From Tubulanus polymorphus (lineage: Eukaryota > Nemertea > Palaeonemertea > Tubulaniformes > Tubulanidae): a stretch of DNA of 64,000 nt. The stretch lies in contig NC_134036.1 in NCBI RefSeq assembly GCF_964204645.1, forward strand, positions 7,986,704 to 8,050,703, written 5' to 3'. Below are positions 62,272-64,000 of the stretch, in pieces; within the stretch, counting starts at the first letter, position 1; each line of letters opens with the position of its first letter. A model generated the notes under the pieces. The model worked only from the letters and a program-made list of their open reading frames with translations, ran no database searches and was not told where the DNA came from. Made by a program: the position numbers and the translations under genes.

Positions 62272-63030
62272 ATGGTAGAATTAAAAGAATACAGAATATT
62301 TGTTGATTCAAGAAAACTTACAAATTATAAATCTCATAATTTACTAGTACAATTAGATAGAGAATTTAAGAATTGTGTAGATTTAAAATTAGTTAATATA
62401 AGTTTATGTAATTCTATTTATAATATATCGAATAAAACTATTGAACATAATACTTTTTTAATTCATATTAGAAATATAAATAAATGGTTTCATCTATTTC
62501 TAAGACCAGGATTATATAATTTAGAAACATTAGCTCAAGAAATTAATCGTAGAGCACGGTTGAAAATTAGAAAAGATGATGAATTTTTAATAAGATTTAT
62601 AAAAAGTGATAGCTCAAATAAAATTAAAATAAAGGTATTTGATGAAAGTCAACATGCATTTATAGTAAAAAAACCATTAGCTAAATTGCTAGGAATTGCA
62701 CCAGATGTTGTTACAGTAAACGTAGAAGGCATTTCAAATATAATACCTTTTACACACTTTTATATTTATTGCAATTTAATTGATCCTACAAAAACATTTG
62801 AAGCAACTAAAGATACAACATGTAATTCTAGTATATTCAATATTTTACCATTGAAGAATGTTAAACAATTTGGAGCGCAAATAAATTATAATTTAACAGA
62901 ATGTGATTTCAAACCTTGTATTCCACATTTCAATAATTTTGAATTAGAAATAAGAAATCATAATGGTTATTTAATTGATTTGAATAACTTTCCTGTAATA
63001 TATGAATTAGTTATAAGATGTAGAGAGTAA
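62272..63030 (+). CDS. Putative minor capsid (penton-like) protein, unit B
   Basis: 252 residues, open, differing from the unit A protein at a few positions (for example Phe to Ile after LCNS, Lys to Asn before KWFH, Lys to Glu in the RKDD region and before LEIRN). The same N-terminal and C-terminal jelly-roll-like patterns are present. Both copies stay open while adjacent genes decay, which may be chance given how recent the duplication is. Confidence 0.6.
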   Translation: MVELKEYRIFVDSRKLTNYKSHNLLVQLDREFKNCVDLKLVNISLCNSIYNISNKTIEHNTFLIHIRNINKWFHLFLRPGLYNLETLAQEINRRARLKIRKDDEFLIRFIKSDSSNKIKIKVFDESQHAFIVKKPLAKLLGIAPDVVTVNVEGISNIIPFTHFYIYCNLIDPTKTFEATKDTTCNSSIFNILPLKNVKQFGAQINYNLTECDFKPCIPHFNNFELEIRNHNGYLIDLNNFPVIYELVIRCRE

Positions 63031-63050
63031 TTTTTTCATTATATAAATCA

Positions 63051-63404
63051 TTTTATAACTGTTGGGCCGAGCATATGTTTTGGATTTGATTTTAAACGTG
63101 AGAAAGAAATGAAATTTAACATTACTGATGTAATTACACATATTAAAAATATTGCATTTTCTAATGAAACAACATGTTAGTATGAAACAACAATAGATAA
63201 AGAAACTTTAAATGTAGAAAAGATTACTAATTTAATTAGAGAATCTTTAAGATTTTATGAATTAGATGAAGATTTTATCATCGATGATATTAAAAAAATA
63301 ATAATTGAAATATATACAAATGAAACTAGTAATGAAATAAATGTTGAATTAATCCTAAATAAGTTAACTAAATATTTTGATGATAGTAATTTTTTTGATA
63401 AATA
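63051..63404 (+). pseudogene. 118-aa gene homologue, unit B, start lost
   Basis: Equivalent of 32187-32543. The ATG and next codon are changed to ATCATTTT, although the upstream TAATTTTTT block is retained, and an in-frame TAG occurs at 63178. The remainder of the frame is intact to 63404. Confidence 0.7.
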
Positions 63405-63405
63405 A
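63387..63405 (+). promoter_or_regulatory. Viral start-proximal motif (73-aa gene, unit B)
   Basis: TAATTTTTTTGATAAATAA directly before ATG at 63406; identical to unit A. Confidence 0.6.
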
Positions 63406-63627
63406 ATGAGTGATAATAACTGGATAATAACTGGATTATATAATGGCGCATTACTATCAGTTGGAACTGTTGGTTATTCAATGGTATTAAAAAAAGTATT
63501 CAAAATGGGAAGTGTTAATGTTGATAGATTTGATATCAATGATATCTTAAAATTAACATTAGCAGTTACTTTATCTAATTTAACTATTGATTATTTGGAA
63601 AAACAAAAATATATTCCTCCCATATAA
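63406..63627 (+). CDS. Small membrane protein, 73 aa, unit B
   Basis: Near-identical to 32544-32765. It has a hydrophobic N-terminal half and a second hydrophobic stretch and no recognised family. Open, with its start motif intact. Confidence 0.55.
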   Translation: MSDNNWIITGLYNGALLSVGTVGYSMVLKKVFKMGSVNVDRFDINDILKLTLAVTLSNLTIDYLEKQKYIPPI

Positions 63628-63632
63628 ATGCA

Positions 63633-63651
63633 TAATTTTTTTGCTAAATAA
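63633..63651 (+). promoter_or_regulatory. Viral start-proximal motif (gene at 63652)
   Basis: TAATTTTTTTGCTAAATAA directly before ATG; identical to unit A. Confidence 0.6.
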
Positions 63652-64000
63652 ATGGCTTCTGCAATTATAACTATTATAGGATCGGCAATTGTTAACGCTT
63701 TAGCATTTACTGGTGGTGGATATTTATTTAAACATATTGATAAAAATAGTTCATTAGGAGAACAAAGAAGACATAATTTAGCATTAGAGAAATACAATAA
63801 AGCAGCAGAAGAATATAGAGAAAAACGACAAAACTATATGGATTACATGAATAAAGAATTATATGATCAGAAGATTTCACATAGAGATTTTCAATCAGTT
63901 GATGATGCAATGAGTTTATATAACGCAGTAACAAATAAAGAAAAATTACATCTATACAAACCTAAATTATCAGATTATTATACCCCAAGTAAAGAACAAC
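63652..64000 (+). CDS. Polinton conserved two-membrane-segment protein, unit B (runs off the window)
   Basis: Homologue of 32790-33180 without the ~31-nt deletion: the frame stays open from ATG 63652 to the window end through NLALEKYNKAAEEYREKRQN, ISHRDFQSVDDAM and LSDYYTPSKEQ. The C-terminal membrane segment seen in unit A would follow outside the window. This copy shows that the short 76-aa frame in unit A is a truncation. Confidence 0.65.
   Translation, partial: MASAIITIIGSAIVNALAFTGGGYLFKHIDKNSSLGEQRRHNLALEKYNKAAEEYREKRQNYMDYMNKELYDQKISHRDFQSVDDAMSLYNAVTNKEKLHLYKPKLSDYYTPSKEQ

Overview
This is metazoan nuclear DNA, AT-rich and almost entirely made of layered mobile elements; I see no ordinary host gene, rRNA or convincing tRNA. 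Spliced genes, a Helentron, a DIRS-type tyrosine-recombinase retroelement, a Penelope-like reverse transcriptase remnant, a solo LTR and a Polinton/Maverick (adintovirus-like) element together point to an invertebrate, most plausibly aquatic. The species cannot be named from the sequence.

The backbone is a head-to-tail tandem repeat with a period of about 43.2 kb. Position 1 matches 43171, and the match continues to the end of the window, so there is one whole unit (unit A) and the first ~20.8 kb of the next (unit B). Each unit carries a decayed Polinton-like virus. Read around the unit, the order is: major capsid protein, RVE integrase, start of the packaging ATPase (655-2850; unit B 43826-46041); ~8.4 kb of repeats with a Penelope fragment and satellites (2850-11230; B 46041-54590); protein-primed DNA polymerase B with an intein in its catalytic motif C (11234-16311; B 54593-60890); two minus-strand genes, one acidic and one with several zinc fingers (16308-17554 plus 31275-31343; B 60887-62203); then a plus-strand block with penton-like protein, small membrane proteins and coiled-coil proteins (31412-36419; B 62272 to the end); and finally the start of the major capsid gene (36440), which closes the circle. 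Many of the viral genes start exactly 19 nt after a shared TAATTTTTT...TAA block, which looks like a common promoter.

Later insertions sit on this backbone. A 13.7-kb Helentron (17555-31272) splits the zinc-finger gene in unit A only. It carries a Rep-helicase-endonuclease frame with a 2A-like motif and one nonsense codon, and an intact five-exon RPA-like gene. A ~0.93-kb non-autonomous relative of it interrupts the capsid gene in every unit, and a 6.07-kb DIRS element (37319-43390) with inverted terminal repeats and an internal complementary region is nested inside that. A 1,257-bp solo LTR (55114-56370) sits in the polymerase gene of unit B only.

Relative timing follows from what is shared. 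The capsid-gene insertion and DIRS element predate the tandem duplication; the full Helentron, the solo LTR, repeat expansions and most polymerase lesions came after it. The viral genes are pseudogenes or probably so. In unit B a 1,238-codon frame still spans the polymerase catalytic core and the complete intein.
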